A stretch of 64,000 nucleotides of DNA, from assembly GCF_051020975.1 (NCBI RefSeq), contig NW_027478168.1, positions 5,022,001 through 5,086,000 on the forward strand, given 5' to 3'. This DNA comes from Osmia lignaria lignaria (Eukaryota; Arthropoda; Insecta; Hymenoptera; Megachilidae). The notes below the pieces were generated by a model. The model did no database searches and was not told where the DNA came from. It saw nothing but the letters and a program-made list of their open reading frames with translations. Positions 46,387 to 60,554 of this stretch are shown here, one piece after another. Position numbers and translations under genes: made by a program. How positions within the stretch are numbered: the stretch's first letter is position 1; every line of letters begins with the position of its first letter.

Positions 46387-49300
46387 TTGCAGATTCAGCT
46401 CAAAGGAACTGGCCTGACGGACATATTTCGAGATATTTCTTCTTCTTGTTGTTCTTCCTCTGCACAGCTAAGCTGGAAGTGGCATTTGCGGCTCGCACTA
46501 GTGCAGAGTTATCTCAAAGAAAGGGGCCACGGTGTTTCTGTATCTCTATTATGTTGGTGCGGCTTCGGAACTTTTAAATATCTCGATATATCTCGAAAAC
46601 TACGCTTCTGATCAAAAAATATCATAGAGCGTAAATTGTAGGAAACATTATTCTCTACAAAAAAGGTCTCTTAACATTTTGCCATAGCTCGCTTCGTTTC
46701 CGAGATATTTGCAGATTCATCTCAAGGGAAGTGGCCTGACGGACATATTTCGAGATATTTCTTCTTCTTGTTGTTCTTCTTCTGCACAGCTAAACTGGAA
46801 GTGGCATTTCCAGCTCGCAATAGTGCAGAGTTATCTCAAAGAAAGGGGCCACGGTGTTTCTGTATCACTATTATGTTGGTGCGGCTTCGGAACTTTTAAA
46901 TATCTCGATATATCTCGAAAACTACGCTTCTGATCGAAAAATATCATAGAAGATAAATTGTAGGAAACATAATTCTCTACAAAAAACGTCTCTTAACATT
47001 TTGCCATAGCTCGCTTCGTTTCCGAGATATTTGCAGATTTATCTCAAGGGAAGGGGCCTAACGGACATATTTCGAGATATTTCTTCTTCTTGTTGTTCTT
47101 CTTCTGCACAGCTAAGCTGGAAGTGGCATTTGCGGCTCGCACTGTTGCAGAGTTATCTCAAAGAAAGGGGCCACGGTGTTTCTGTATCTCTATTATGTTG
47201 GTGCGGCTTCGGAACTTTTAAATATCTTGATATATCTCGAGAACTACGCGTCTGATCAAAAAATATCATAGAACATAAAAAGTAGGAAACATAATTATCT
47301 ACAAAAAAGGTCTCTTAACATTTTGCCATAGCTCGCTTCGTTTCCGAGATATTTGCAGATTTATCTCAAGGGAAGGGGCCTGACGGACATATTTCGAGAT
47401 ATTTCTTCTTCTTGTTGTTCTTCTTCTGCACAGCTAAGCTGGAAGTGGCATTTGCGGCTCGCACTAGTGCACAGTTATCTCAAAGAAAGGGGCCACGGTG
47501 TTTCTGTATCTCTATTATGTTGGTGCGGCTTCGGCACTTTTAAATATCTTGATATATCTCGATAACTGCGCATCTGATCAAAAAATATCATAGAACATAA
47601 AAAGTAGGAAACTTAATTCTCTACAAAAAAGGTCTCTTAACATGTTGCCATAGCTCGCTTCGTTTCCGAGATATTTGCAGATTTATCTCAAGGGAAGGGG
47701 CCTAACGGACATATTTCGAGATATTTCTTCTTCTTGTTGTTGTTCTTCTGCACAGCTAAACTGGAAGTGGCATTTCCAGCTCGCAATAGTGCAGAGCTAT
47801 CTCAAAGAAAGGAGCCACGGTGTTTCTGTATCTCTATTATGTTGGTGCGGCTTCGGAACTTTTAAATATCTTGATATATCTCGAGAACTACGCATCTGAT
47901 CAAAAAATATCATAGAACATAAAAAGTGGGAAACTTAATTCTCTACAAAAAAGGTCTCTTAACATTTTGCCATACCTCGCTTCGTTTCCGAGATATTTGC
48001 AGATTTATCTCAAGGGAAGGGGCCTGACGGACATATTTCGAGATATTTCTTCTTCTTGTTGTTCTTCTTCTGCACAGCTAAGCTGGAAGTGGCATTTGCG
48101 GCTCGCACTAGTGCAGAGTTATCTCAAAGAAAGGGGCCACGGTGTTTCTGTATCTGTATTATGTTGGTGCGGCTTCGGAACTTTTAAATATCTTGATATA
48201 TCTCGAGAACTACGCATCTGCTCAAAAAATATCATAGAACATAAAAAGTAGGAAACTTAATTCTCTACAAAAAAGGTCTCTTAACATTTTGCCATAGCTC
48301 GCTTCGTTTCCGAGATATTTGCAGATTTATCTCAAGGGAAGGGGCCTGACGGACATATTTCGAGATATTTCTTCTTCTTGTTGTTCTTCTTCTGCACAGC
48401 TAAGCTGGAAGTGGCATTTGCGGCTCGCACTAGTGCAGAGTTATCTCAAAGAAAGGGGCCACGGTGTTTCTGTATCTGTATTATGTTGGTGCGGCTTCGG
48501 CACTTTTAAATATCTTGATATATCTCGAGAACTACGCATCTGATCAAAAAATATCATAGAACATAAAAAGTAGAAAACTTAATTCTCTACAAAAAAGGTC
48601 TCTTAACATTTTGCCATAGCTCGCTTCGTTTCCGAGATATTTGCAGATTTATCTCAAGGGAAGGGGCCTGACGGACATATTTCGAGATATTTCTTCTTCT
48701 TGTTGTTCTTCTTCTGCACAGCTAAGCTGGAAGTGGCATTTGCGGCTCGCACTAGTGCAGAGTTATCTCAAAGAAAGGGGCCACGGTGTTTCTGTATCCC
48801 TATTATGTTGGTGCGGCTTCGGAACTTTTAAATATCTCGATATATCTCGAAAACTACGCATCTGATCAAAAAATATCATAGAACATAAAAAGTAGGAAAC
48901 TTAATTCTCTACAAAAAAGGTCTCTTAACATTTTGCCATAGCTCGCTTCGTTTCCGAGATATTTGCAGATTTATCTCAAGGGAAGGGGCCTGACGGACAT
49001 ATTTCGAGATATTTCTTCTTCTTGTTGTTCTTCTTCTGCACAGCTAAGCTGGAAGTGGCATTTGCGGCTCGCACTAGTGCAGAGTTGTCTCAACGAAAGG
49101 GGCCACGGTGTTTCTGTATCTCTATTATGTTGGTGCGGCTTCGGAACTTTTAAATATCTTGATATATCTCGAGAACTACGCATCTGATCAAAAAATATCA
49201 TAGAACATAAAAAGTAGGAAACTTAATTCTCTACAAAAAAGGTCTTTTAACATTTTGCCATAGCTCGCTTCGTTTCCGAGATATTTGCAGATTCAGCTCA

Positions 49301-49928
49301 AAGGAACTGGCCTGACGGACATATTTCGAGATATTTCTTCTTCTTGTTGTTCTTCCTCTGCACAGCTAAGCTGGAAGTGGCATTTGCGGCTCGCACTAGT
49401 GCAGAGTTATCTCAAAGAAAGGGGCCACGGTGTTTCTGTATCTCTATTATGTTGGTGCGGCTTCGGAACTTTTAAATATCTCGATATATCTCGAAAACTA
49501 CGCTTCTGATCAAAAAATATCATAGAACGTAAATTGTAGGAAACATTATTCTCTACAAAAAAGGTCTCTTAACATTTTGCCATAGCTCGCTTCGTTTCCG
49601 AGATATTTGCAGATTCATCTCAAGGGAAGTGGCCTGACGGACATATTTCGAGATATTTCTTCTTCTTGTTGTTCTTCTTCTGCACAGCTAAACTGGAAGT
49701 GGCATTTCCAGCTCGCAATAGTGCAGAGTTATCTCAAAGAAAGGGGCCACGGTGTTTCTGTATCTCTATTATGTTGGTGCGGCTTCGGAACTTTTAAATA
49801 TCTCGATATATCTCGAAAACCACGCTTCTGATCGAAAAATATCATAGAACATAAATTGTAGGAAACATAATTCTCTACAAAAAACGTCTCTTAACATTTT
49901 GCCATAGCTCGCTTCGTTTCCGAGATAT
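46387..49928 (+). repeat. Dimer repeated nine monomers apart (46,387 and 49,285)
   Basis: 46,387-47,030 and 49,285-49,928 share GAGCGTAAATTG or GAACGTAAATTG, AACATTATTCTC, GCAGATTCATCTC with GGGAAGTGGCC, AAACTGG/TTTCCAGC and GATCGAAAAATATC. The seven monomers between (47,031-49,284) are mixed and include TTGTTGTTCTTC near 47,740 and the first TATCTGTATTATG monomers at 47,997 and 48,319. Confidence 0.82.
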
Positions 49929-50894
49929 TTGCAGATTCAGCTCAAAGGAACGGGCCTGACGGACATATTTCGAGATACTTCTTTTTCTTGTTGTTCTTCC
50001 TCTGCACAGCTAAGCTGGAAGTGGCATTTGCAGCTCGCAATAGTGCAGAGTTATCTCAAAGAAAGGGGCCACGGTGTTTCTGTATCTCTATTATGTTGGT
50101 GCGGCTTCGGAACTTTTAAATATCTTGATATATCTCGAGAACTACGCATCTGATCAAAAAATATCGTAGAACATAAAAAGTAGGAACCTTAATTCTCTAC
50201 AAAAAAGGTCTCTTAACATTTTGCCATAGCTCGCTTCGTTTCCGAGATATTTGCAGATTTATCTCAAGGGAAGGGGCCTGACGGACATATTTCGAGATAT
50301 TTCTTCTTCTTGTTGTTCTTCTTCTGCACAGCTAAGCTGGAAGTGGCATTTGCGGCTCGCACTAGTGCAGAGTTATCTCAAAGAAAGGGGCCACGGTGTT
50401 TCTGTATCTGTATTATGTTGGTGCGGCTTCGGAACTTTTAAATATCTTGATATATCTCGAGAACTACGCATCTGATCAAAAAATATCATAGAACATAAAA
50501 AGTAGGAAACTTAATTCTCTACAAAAAAGGTCTCTTAACATTTTGCCATAGCTCGCTTCGTTTCCGAGATATTTGCAGATTTATCTCAAGGGAAGGGGCC
50601 TGACGGACATATTTCGAGATATTTCTTCTTCTTGTTGTTCTTCTTCTGCACAGCTAAGCTGGAAGTGGCATTTGCGGCTCGCACTAGTGCAGAGTTATCT
50701 CAAAGAAAGGGGCCACGGTGTTTCTGTATCTGTATTATGTTGGTGCGGCTTCGGCACTTTTAAATATCTTGATATATCTCGAGAACTACGCATCTGATCA
50801 AAAAATATCATAGAAGATAAAAAGTAGGAAACTTAATTCTCTACAAAAAAGGTCTCTTAACATTTCGCCATAGCTCGCTTCGTTTCCGAGATAT

Positions 50895-53800
50895 TTGCAG
50901 ATTTATCTCAAGGGAAGGGGCCTGTCGGACATATTTCGAGATATTTCTTCTTCTTGTTGTTCTTCTTCTGCACAGCTAAGCTGGAAGTGGCATTTGCGGC
51001 TCGCACTAGTGCAGAGTTATCTCAAAGAAAGGGGCCACGGTGTTTCTGTATCTCTATTATGTTGGTGCGGCTTCGGAACTTTTAAATATCTCGATATATC
51101 TCGAAAACTACGCTTCTGATCAAAAAATATCATAGAACATAAATTGTAGGAAACATAATTCTCTACAAAAAAGATCTCTCAACATTTTGCCATAGCTCGC
51201 TTCGTTTCCGAGATATTTGCAGATATATCTCAACGGCAGGGGCCTGACGGACATATTTCGAGATATTTCTTCTTCTTGTTGTTCTTCTTCTGCACAGCTA
51301 AGCTGGAAGTGGCATTTACAGCTCGCAATAGTGCAGAGTTATCTCAAAGAAAGGGGCCACGGTGTTTCTGTATCTCTATTATGTTGGTGCGGCTTCGGAA
51401 CTTTTAAATATCTTGATATATCTCGAGAACTGCGCATCTGATCAAAAAATATCATAGAACATAAAAAGTAGGAAACTTAATTCTCTACAAAAAAGGTCTC
51501 TTAACATTTTGCCATAGCTCGCTTCGTTTCCGAGATATTTGCAGATTTATCTCAAGGGAAGGGGCCTGACGGACATATTTCGAGATATTCCTTCTTCTTG
51601 TTGTTCTTCTTCTGCACAGCTAAGCTGGAAGTGGCATTTACAGCTCGCAATAGTGCAGAGTTATCACAAAGAAAGGGGCCACGGTGTTTCTGTATCTCTA
51701 TTATGTTGGTGCGGTTTCGGAACTTTTAAATATCTTGATATATCTCGAGAACTACGCATCTGATCAAAAAATATCATAGAACATAAAAAGTAGGAAACTT
51801 AATTCTCTACAAAAAAGGTCTCTTAACATTTTGCCATAGCTCGCTTCGTTTCCGAGATATTTGCAGATTCAGCTCAAAGGAACTGGCCTGACGGACATAT
51901 TTCGAGATATTTCTTCTTCTTGTTGTTCTTCCTCTGCACAGCTAAGCTGGAAGTGGCATTTGCGGCTCGCACTAGTGCAGAGTTATCTCAAAGAAAGGGG
52001 CCACGGTGTTTCTGTATCTCTATTATGTTGGTGCGGCTTCGGAACTTTTAAATATCTTGATATATCTCGAGAACTACGCGTCTGATCAAAAAATATCATA
52101 GAACATAAAAAGTAGGAAACATAATTCTCTACAAAAAAAGTCTCTTAACATTTTGCCATAGCTCGCTTCGTTTCCGAGATATTTCCAGATTTATCTCAAG
52201 GGAAGGGGCCTAACGGACATATTTCGAGATATTTCTTCTTCTTGTTGTTCTTCTTCTGCACAGCTAAACTGGAAGTGGCATTTCCAGCTCGCAATAGTGC
52301 AGAGTTATCTCAAAGAAAGGAGCCACGGTGTTTCTGTATCTCTATTATGTTGGTGCGGCTTCGGAACTTTTAAATATCTTGATATATCTCGGGAACTACG
52401 CATCTGATCAAAAAATATCATAGAACATAAAAAGTAGGAAACTTAATTCTCTACAAAAAAGGTCTCTCAAGATTTTGCCATACATCGCTTCGTTTCCGAG
52501 ATATTTGCAGATTTATCTCAAGGGAAGGGGCCTAACGGACATATTTCGAGATATTTCTTCTTCTTGTTGTTCTTCTTCTGCACAGCTAAGCTGGAAGTGC
52601 CATTTGCGGCTCGCACTAGTGCACAGTTATCTCAAAGAAAGGGGCCACGGTGTTTCTGTATCTCTATTATGTTGGTGCGGCTTCGGCACTTTTAAATATC
52701 TTGATATATCTCGATAACTGCGCATCTGATCAAAAAATATCATAGAACATAAAAAGTAGGAAACTTAATTCTCTACAAAAAAGGTCTCTTAACATTTTGC
52801 CATAGCTCGCTTCGTTTCCGAGATATTTGCAGATTTATCTCAAGGGAAGGGGCCTGACGGACATATTTCGAGATATTTCTTCTTCTTGTTGTTCTTCTTC
52901 TGCACAGCTAAGCTGGAAGTGGCATTTGCGGCTCGCACTAGTGCAGAGTTATCTCAAAGAAAGGGGCCACGGTGTTTCTGTATCTGTATTATGTTGGTGC
53001 GGCTTCGGCACTTTTAAATATCTTGATATATCTCGAGAACTACGCATCTGATCAAAAAATATCATAGAAGATAAAAAGTAGGAAACTTAATTCTCTACAA
53101 AAAAGGTCTCTTAACATTTCGCCATAGCTCGCTTCGTTTCCGAGATATTTGCAGATTTATCTCAAGGGAAGGGGCCTGTCGGACATATTTCGAGATATTT
53201 CTTCTTCTTGTTGTTCTTCTTCTGCACAGCTAAGCTGGAAGTGGCATTTGCGGCTCGCACTAGTGCAGAGTTATCTCAAAGAAAGGGGCCACGGTGTTTC
53301 TGTATCTCTATTATGTTGGTGCGGCTTCGGAACTTTTAAATATCTCGATATATCTCGAAAACTACGCTTCTGATCGAAAAATATCATAGAACATAAATTG
53401 TAGGAAACATAATTCTCTACAAAAAACGTCTCTTAACATTTTGCCATAGCTCGCTTCGTTTCCGAGATATTTGCAGATTCAGCTCAAAGGAACGGGCCTG
53501 ACGGACATATTTCGAGATACTTCTTTTTCTTGTTGTTCTTCCTCTGCACAGCTAAGCTGGAAGTGGCATTTGCAGCTCGCAATAGTGCAGAGTTATCTCA
53601 AAGAAAGGGGCCACGGTGTTTCTGTATCTCTATTATGTTGGTGCGGCTTCGGAACTTTTAAATATCTTGATATATCTCGAGAACTACGCATCTGATCAAA
53701 AAATATCGTAGAACATAAAAAGTAGGAACCTTAATTCTCTACAAAAAAGGTCTCTTAACATTTTGCCATAGCTCGCTTCGTTTCCGAGATATTTGCAGAT

Positions 53801-54114
53801 TTATCTCAAGGGAAGGGGCCTGACGGACATATTTCGAGATATTTCTTCTTCTTGTTGTTCTTCTTCTGCACAGCTAAGCTGGAAGTGGCATTTGCGGCTC
53901 GCACTAGTGCAAAGTTATCTCAAAGAAAGGGGCCACGGTGTTTCTGTATCTGTATTATGTTGGTGCGGCTTCGGCACTTTTAAATATCTTGATATATCTC
54001 GAGAACTACGCATCTGATCAAAAAATATCATAGAAGATAAAAAGTAGGAAACTTAATTCTCTACAAAAAAGGTCTCTTAACATTTCGCCATAGCTCGCTT
54101 CGTTTCCGAGATAT
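50895..54114 (+). repeat. Higher-order repeat, copy 1 (10 monomers, 3,220 bp)
   Basis: The order is GGCCTGTCGG, AAAAGATCTCTC with CAACGGCAGG, GATATTCCTTC with TTATCACAAAG and GCGGTTTCGG, CAGCTC head with CTACGCGTC, ATTTCCAGATTTATC, CTCAAGATTTTGCCATACATCG with GATAACTGCG, then TATCTGTATTATG. Copy 1 inserts GGCCTGTCGG and GATACTTCTTTTTC monomers (53,149 and 53,471) before its last TATCTGTATTATG monomer. Its private change is GAAGTGCCATTTG near 52,600. Confidence 0.92.
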
Positions 54115-57012
54115 TTGCAGATTTATCTCAAGGGAAGGGGCCTGTCGGACATATTTCGAGATATTTCTTCTTCTTGTTGTTCTTCTTCTGCACAGCTAAG
54201 CTGGAAGTGGCATTTGCGGCTCGCACTAGTGCAGAGTTATCTCAAAGAAAGGGGCCACGGTGTTTCTGTATCTCTATTATGTTGGTGCGGCTTCGGAACT
54301 TTTAAATATCTCGATATATCTCGAAAACTACGCTTCTGATCAAAAAATATCATAGAACATAAATTGTAGGAAACATAATTCTCTACAAAAAAGATCTCTC
54401 AACATTTTGCCATAGCTCGCTTCGTTTCCGAGATATTTGCAGATATATCTCAACGGCAGGGGCCTGACGGACATATTTCGAGATATTTCTTCTTCTTGTT
54501 GTTCTTCTTCTGCACAGCTAAGCTGGAAGTGGCATTTACAGCTCGCAATAGTGCAGAGTTATCTCAAAGAAAGGGGCCACGGTGTTTCTGTATCTCTATT
54601 ATGTTGGTGCGGCTTCGGAACTTTTAAATATCTTGATATATCTCGAGAACTGCGCATCTGATCAAAAAATATCATAGAACATAAAAAGTAGGAAACTTAA
54701 TTCTCTACAAAAAAGGTCTCTTAACATTTTGCCATAGCTCGCTTCGTTTCCGAGATATTTGCAGATTTATCTCAAGGGAAGGGGCCTGACGGACATATTT
54801 CGAGATATTCCTTCTTCTTGTTGTTCTTCTTCTGCACAGCTAAGCTGGAAGTGGCATTTACAGCTCGCAATAGTGCAGAGTTATCACAAAGAAAGGGGCC
54901 ACGGTGTTTCTGTATCTCTATTATGTTGGTGCGGTTTCGGAACTTTTAAATATCTTGATATATCTCGATAACTACGCATCTGATCAAAAAATATCATAGA
55001 ACATAAAAAGTAGGAAACTTAATTCTCTACAAAAAAGGTCTCTTAACATTTTGCCATAGCTCGCTTCGTTTCCGAGATATTTGCAGATTCAGCTCAAAGG
55101 AACTGGCCTGACGGACATATTTCGAGATATTTCTTCTTCTTGTTGTTCTTCCTCTGCACAGCTAAGCTGGAAGTGGCATTTGCGGCTCGCACTAGTGCAG
55201 AGTTATCTCAAAGAAAGGGGCCACGGTGTTTCTGTATCTCTATTATGTTGGTGCGGCTTCGGAACTTTTAAATATCTTGATATATCTCGAGAACTACGCG
55301 TCTGATCAAAAAATATCATAGAACATAAAAAGTAGGAAACATAATTCTCTACAAAAAAAGTCTCTTAACATTTTGCCATAGCTCGCTTCGTTTCCGAGAT
55401 ATTTCCAGATTTATCTCAAGGGAAGGGGCCTAACGGACATATTTCGAGATATTTCTTCTTCTTGTTGTTCTTCTTCTGCACAGCTAAACTGGAAGTGGCA
55501 TTTCCAGCTCGCAATAGTGCAGAGTTATCTCAAAGAAAGGAGCCACGGTGTTTCTGTATCTCTATTATGTTGGTGCGGCTTCGGAACTTTTAAATATCTT
55601 GATATATCTCGGGAACTACGCATCTGATCAAAAAATATCATAGAACATAAAAAGTAGGAAACTTAATTCTCTACAAAAAAGGTCTCTCAAGATTTTGCCA
55701 TACATCGCTTCGTTTCCGAGATATTTGCAGATTTATCTCAAGGGAAGGGGCCTAACGGACATATTTCGAGATATTTCTTCTTCTTGTTGTTCTTCTTCTG
55801 CACAGCTAAGCTGGAAGTGGCATTTGCGGCTCGCACTAGTGCACAGTTATCTCAAAGAAAGGGGCCACGGTGTTTCTGTATCTCTATTATGTTGGTGCGG
55901 CTTCGGCACTTTTAAATATCTTGATATATCTCGATAACTGCGCATCTGATCAAAAAATATCATAGAACATAAAAAGTAGGAAACTTAATTCTCTACAAAA
56001 AAGGTCTCTTAACATTTTGCCATAGCTCGCTTCGTTTCCGAGATATTTGCAGATTTATCTCAAGGGAAGGGGCCTGACGGACATATTTCGAGATATTTCT
56101 TCTTCTTGTTGTTCTTCTTCTGCACAGCTAAGCTGGAAGTGGCATTTGCGGCTCGCACTAGTGCAGAGTTATCTCAAAGAAAGGGGCCACGGTGTTTCTG
56201 TATCTGTATTATGTTGGTGCGGCTTCGGAACTTTTAAATATCTTGATATATCTCGAGAACTACGCATCTGATCAAAAAATATCATAGAACATAAAAAGTA
56301 GGAAACTTAATTCTCTACAAAAAAGGTCTCTTAACATTTTGCCATAGCTCGCTTCGTTTCCGAGATATTTGCAGATTTATCTCAAGGGAAGGGGCCTGAC
56401 GGACATATTTCGAGATATTTCTTCTTCTTGTTGTTCTTCTTCTGCACAGCTAAGCTGGAAGTGGCATTTGCGGCTCGCACTAGTGCAGAGTTATCTCAAA
56501 GAAAGGGGCCACGGTGTTTCTGTATCTGTATTATGTTGGTGCGGCTTCGGAACTTTTAAATATCTTGATATATCTCGAGAACTACGCATCTGATCAAAAA
56601 ATATCATAGAACATAAAAAGTAGGAAACTTAATTCTCTACAAAAAAGGTCTCTTAACATTTTGCCATAGCTCGCTTCGTTTCCGAGATATTTGCAGATTT
56701 ATCTCAAGGGAAGGGGCCTGACGGACATATTTCGAGATATTTCTTCTTCTTGTTGTTCTTCTTCTGCACAGCTAAGCTGGAAGTGGCATTTGCGGCTCGC
56801 ACTAGTGCAAAGTTATCTCAAAGAAAGGGGCCACGGTGTTTCTGTATCTGTATTATGTTGGTGCGGCTTCGGCACTTTTAAATATCTTGATATATCTCGA
56901 GAACTACGCATCTGATCAAAAAATATCATAGAAGATAAAAAGTAGGAAACTTAATTCTCTACAAAAAAGGTCTCTTAACATTTCGCCATAGCTCGCTTCG
57001 TTTCCGAGATAT
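54115..57012 (+). repeat. Higher-order repeat, copy 2 (9 monomers, 2,898 bp)
   Basis: Same seven-monomer core as copy 1, followed by two more TATCTGTATTATG monomers (56,369 and 56,691). It shares with copy 3 the change CTCGATAAC at the third monomer, where copy 1 has CTCGAGAAC. By eye I find only scattered single-base differences from copy 3 over 2.9 kb, for example GTGCAAAGTTATC at 56,805 against GTGCAGAG. Confidence 0.93.
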
Positions 57013-59910
57013 TTGCAGATTTATCTCAAGGGAAGGGGCCTGTCGGACATATTTCGAGATATTTCTTCTTCTTGTTGTTCTTCTTCTGCACAGCTAAGCT
57101 GGAAGTGGCATTTGCGGCTCGCACTAGTGCAGAGTTATCTCAAAGAAAGGGGCCACGGTGTTTCTGTATCTCTATTATGTTGGTGCGGCTTCGGAACTTT
57201 TAAATATCTCGATATATCTCGAAAACTACGCTTCTGATCAAAAAATATCATAGAACATAAATTGTAGGAAACATAATTCTCTACAAAAAAGATCTCTCAA
57301 CATTTTGCCATAGCTCGCTTCGTTTCCGAGATATTTGCAGATATATCTCAACGGCAGGGGCCTGACGGACATATTTCGAGATATTTCTTCTTCTTGTTGT
57401 TCTTCTTCTGCACAGCTAAGCTGGAAGTGGCATTTACAGCTCGCAATAGTGCAGAGTTATCTCAAAGAAAGGGGCCACGGTGTTTCTGTATCTCTATTAT
57501 GTTGGTGCGGCTTCGGAACTTTTAAATATCTTGATATATCTCGAGAACTGCGCATCTGATCAAAAAATATCATAGAACATAAAAAGTAGGAAACTTAATT
57601 CTCTACAAAAAAGGTCTCTTAACATTTTGCCATAGCTCGCTTCGTTTCCGAGATATTTGCAGATTTATCTCAAGGGAAGGGGCCTGACGGACATATTTCG
57701 AGATATTCCTTCTTCTTGTTGTTCTTCTTCTGCACAGCTAAGCTGGAAGTGGCATTTACAGCTCGCAATAGTGCAGAGTTATCACAAAGAAAGGGGCCAC
57801 GGTGTTTCTGTATCTCTATTATGTTGGTGCGGTTTCGGAACTTTTAAATATCTTGATATATCTCGATAACTACGCATCTGATCAAAAAATATCATAGAAC
57901 ATAAAAAGTAGGAAACTTAATTCTCTACAAAAAAGGTCTCTTAACATTTTGCCATAGCTCGCTTCGTTTCCGAGATATTTGCAGATTCAGCTCAAAGGAA
58001 CTGGCCTGACGGACATATTTCGAGATATTTCTTCTTCTTGTTGTTCTTCCTCTGCACAGCTAAGCTGGAAGTGGCATTTGCGGCTCGCACTAGTGCAGAG
58101 TTATCTCAAAGAAAGGGGCCACGGTGTTTCTGTATCTCTATTATGTTGGTGCGGCTTCGGAACTTTTAAATATCTTGATATATCTCGAGAACTACGCGTC
58201 TGATCAAAAAATATCATAGAACATAAAAAGTAGGAAACATAATTCTCTACAAAAAAAGTCTCTTAACATTTTGCCATAGCTCGCTTCGTTTCCGAGATAT
58301 TTCCAGATTTATCTCAAGGGAAGGGGCCTAACGGACATATTTCGAGATATTTCTTCTTCTTGTTGTTCTTCTTCTGCACAGCTAAACTGGAAGTGGCATT
58401 TCCAGCTCGCAATAGTGCAGAGTTATCTCAAAGAAAGGAGCCACGGTGTTTCTGTATCTCTATTATGTTGGTGCGGCTTCGGAACTTTTAAATATCTTGA
58501 TATATCTCGGGAACTACGCATCTGATCAAAAAATATCATAGAACATAAAAAGTAGGAAACTTAATTCTCTACAAAAAAGGTCTCTCAAGATTTTGCCATA
58601 CATCGCTTCGTTTCCGAGATATTTGCAGATTTATCTCAAGGGAAGGGGCCTAACGGACATATTTCGAGATATTTCTTCTTCTTGTTGTTCTTCTTCTGCA
58701 CAGCTAAGCTGGAAGTGGCATTTGCGGCTCGCACTAGTGCACAGTTATCTCAAAGAAAGGGGCCACGGTGTTTCTGTATCTCTATTATGTTGGTGCGGCT
58801 TCGGCACTTTTAAATATCTTGATATATCTCGATAACTGCGCATCTGATCAAAAAATATCATAGAACATAAAAAGTAGGAAACTTAATTCTCTACAAAAAA
58901 GGTCTCTTAACATTTTGCCATAGCTCGCTTCGTTTCCGAGATATTTGCAGATTTATCTCAAGGGAAGGGGCCTGACGGACATATTTCGAGATATTTCTTC
59001 TTCTTGTTGTTCTTCTTCTGCACAGCTAAGCTGGAAGTGGCATTTGCGGCTCGCACTAGTGCAGAGTTATCTCAAAGAAAGGGGCCACGGTGTTTCTGTA
59101 TCTGTATTATGTTGGTGCGGCTTCGGAACTTTTAAATATCTTGATATATCTCGAGAACTACGCATCTGATCAAAAAATATCATAGAACATAAAAAGTAGG
59201 AAACTTAATTCTCTACAAAAAAGGTCTCTTAACATTTTGCCATAGCTCGCTTCGTTTCCGAGATATTTGCAGATTTATCTCAAGGGAAGGGGCCTGACGG
59301 ACATATTTCGAGATATTTCTTCTTCTTGTTGTTCTTCTTCTGCACAGCTAAGCTGGAAGTGGCATTTGCGGCTCGCACTAGTGCAGAGTTATCTCAAAGA
59401 AAGGGGCCACGGTGTTTCTGTATCTGTATTATGTTGGTGCGGCTTCGGAACTTTTAAATATCTTGATATATCTCGAGAACTACGCATCTGATCAAAAAAT
59501 ATCATAGAACATAAAAAGTAGGAAACTTAATTCTCTACAAAAAAGGTCTCTTAACATTTTGCCATAGCTCGCTTCGTTTCCGAGATATTTGCAGATTTAT
59601 CTCAAGGGAAGGGGCCTGACGGACATATTTCGAGATATTTCTTCTTCTTGTTGTTCTTCTTCTGCACAGCTAAGCTGGAAGTGGCATTTGCGGCTCGCAC
59701 TAGTGCAGAGTTATCTCAAAGAAAGGGGCCACGGTGTTTCTGTATCTGTATTATGTTGGTGCGGCTTCGGCACTTTTAAATATCTTGATATATCTCGAGA
59801 ACTACGCATCTGATCAAAAAATATCATAGAAGATAAAAAGTAGGAAACTTAATTCTCTACAAAAAAGGTCTCTTAACATTTCGCCATAGCTCGCTTCGTT
59901 TCCGAGATAT
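57013..59910 (+). repeat. Higher-order repeat, copy 3 (9 monomers, 2,898 bp)
   Basis: Same nine-monomer order as copy 2, with three successive TATCTGTATTATG monomers (58,945, 59,267 and 59,589). It is followed at 59,911 by a GGCCTGTCGG monomer and at 60,233 by a GATACTTCTTTTTC monomer, the same pair as 53,149-53,792 in copy 1. This is the most regular part of the array and probably the most recently amplified. Confidence 0.93.
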
Positions 59911-60554
59911 TTGCAGATTTATCTCAAGGGAAGGGGCCTGTCGGACATATTTCGAGATATTTCTTCTTCTTGTTGTTCTTCTTCTGCACAGCTAAGCTGG
60001 AAGTGGCATTTGCGGCTCGCACTAGTGCAGAGTTATCTCAAAGAAAGGGGCCACGGTGTTTCTGTATCTCTATTATGTTGGTGCGGCTTCGGAACTTTTA
60101 AATATCTCGATATATCTCGAAAACTACGCTTCTGATCGAAAAATATCATAGAACATAAATTGTAGGAAACATAATTCTCTACAAAAAACGTCTCTTAACA
60201 TTTTGCCATAGCTCGCTTCGTTTCCGAGATATTTGCAGATTCAGCTCAAAGGAACGGGCCTGACGGACATATTTCGAGATACTTCTTTTTCTTGTTGTTC
60301 TTCCTCTGCACAGCTAAGCTGGAAGTGGCATTTGCAGCTCGCAATAGTGCAGAGTTATCTCAAAGAAAGGGGCCACGGTGTTTCTGTATCTCTATTATGT
60401 TGGTGCGGCTTCGGAACTTTTAAATATCTTGATATATCTCGATAACTGCGCATCTGATCAAAAAATATCATAGAACATAAAAAGTAGGAAACTTAATTCT
60501 CTACAAAAAAGGTCTCTTAACATTTTGCCATAGCTCGTTTCGTTTCCGAGATAT

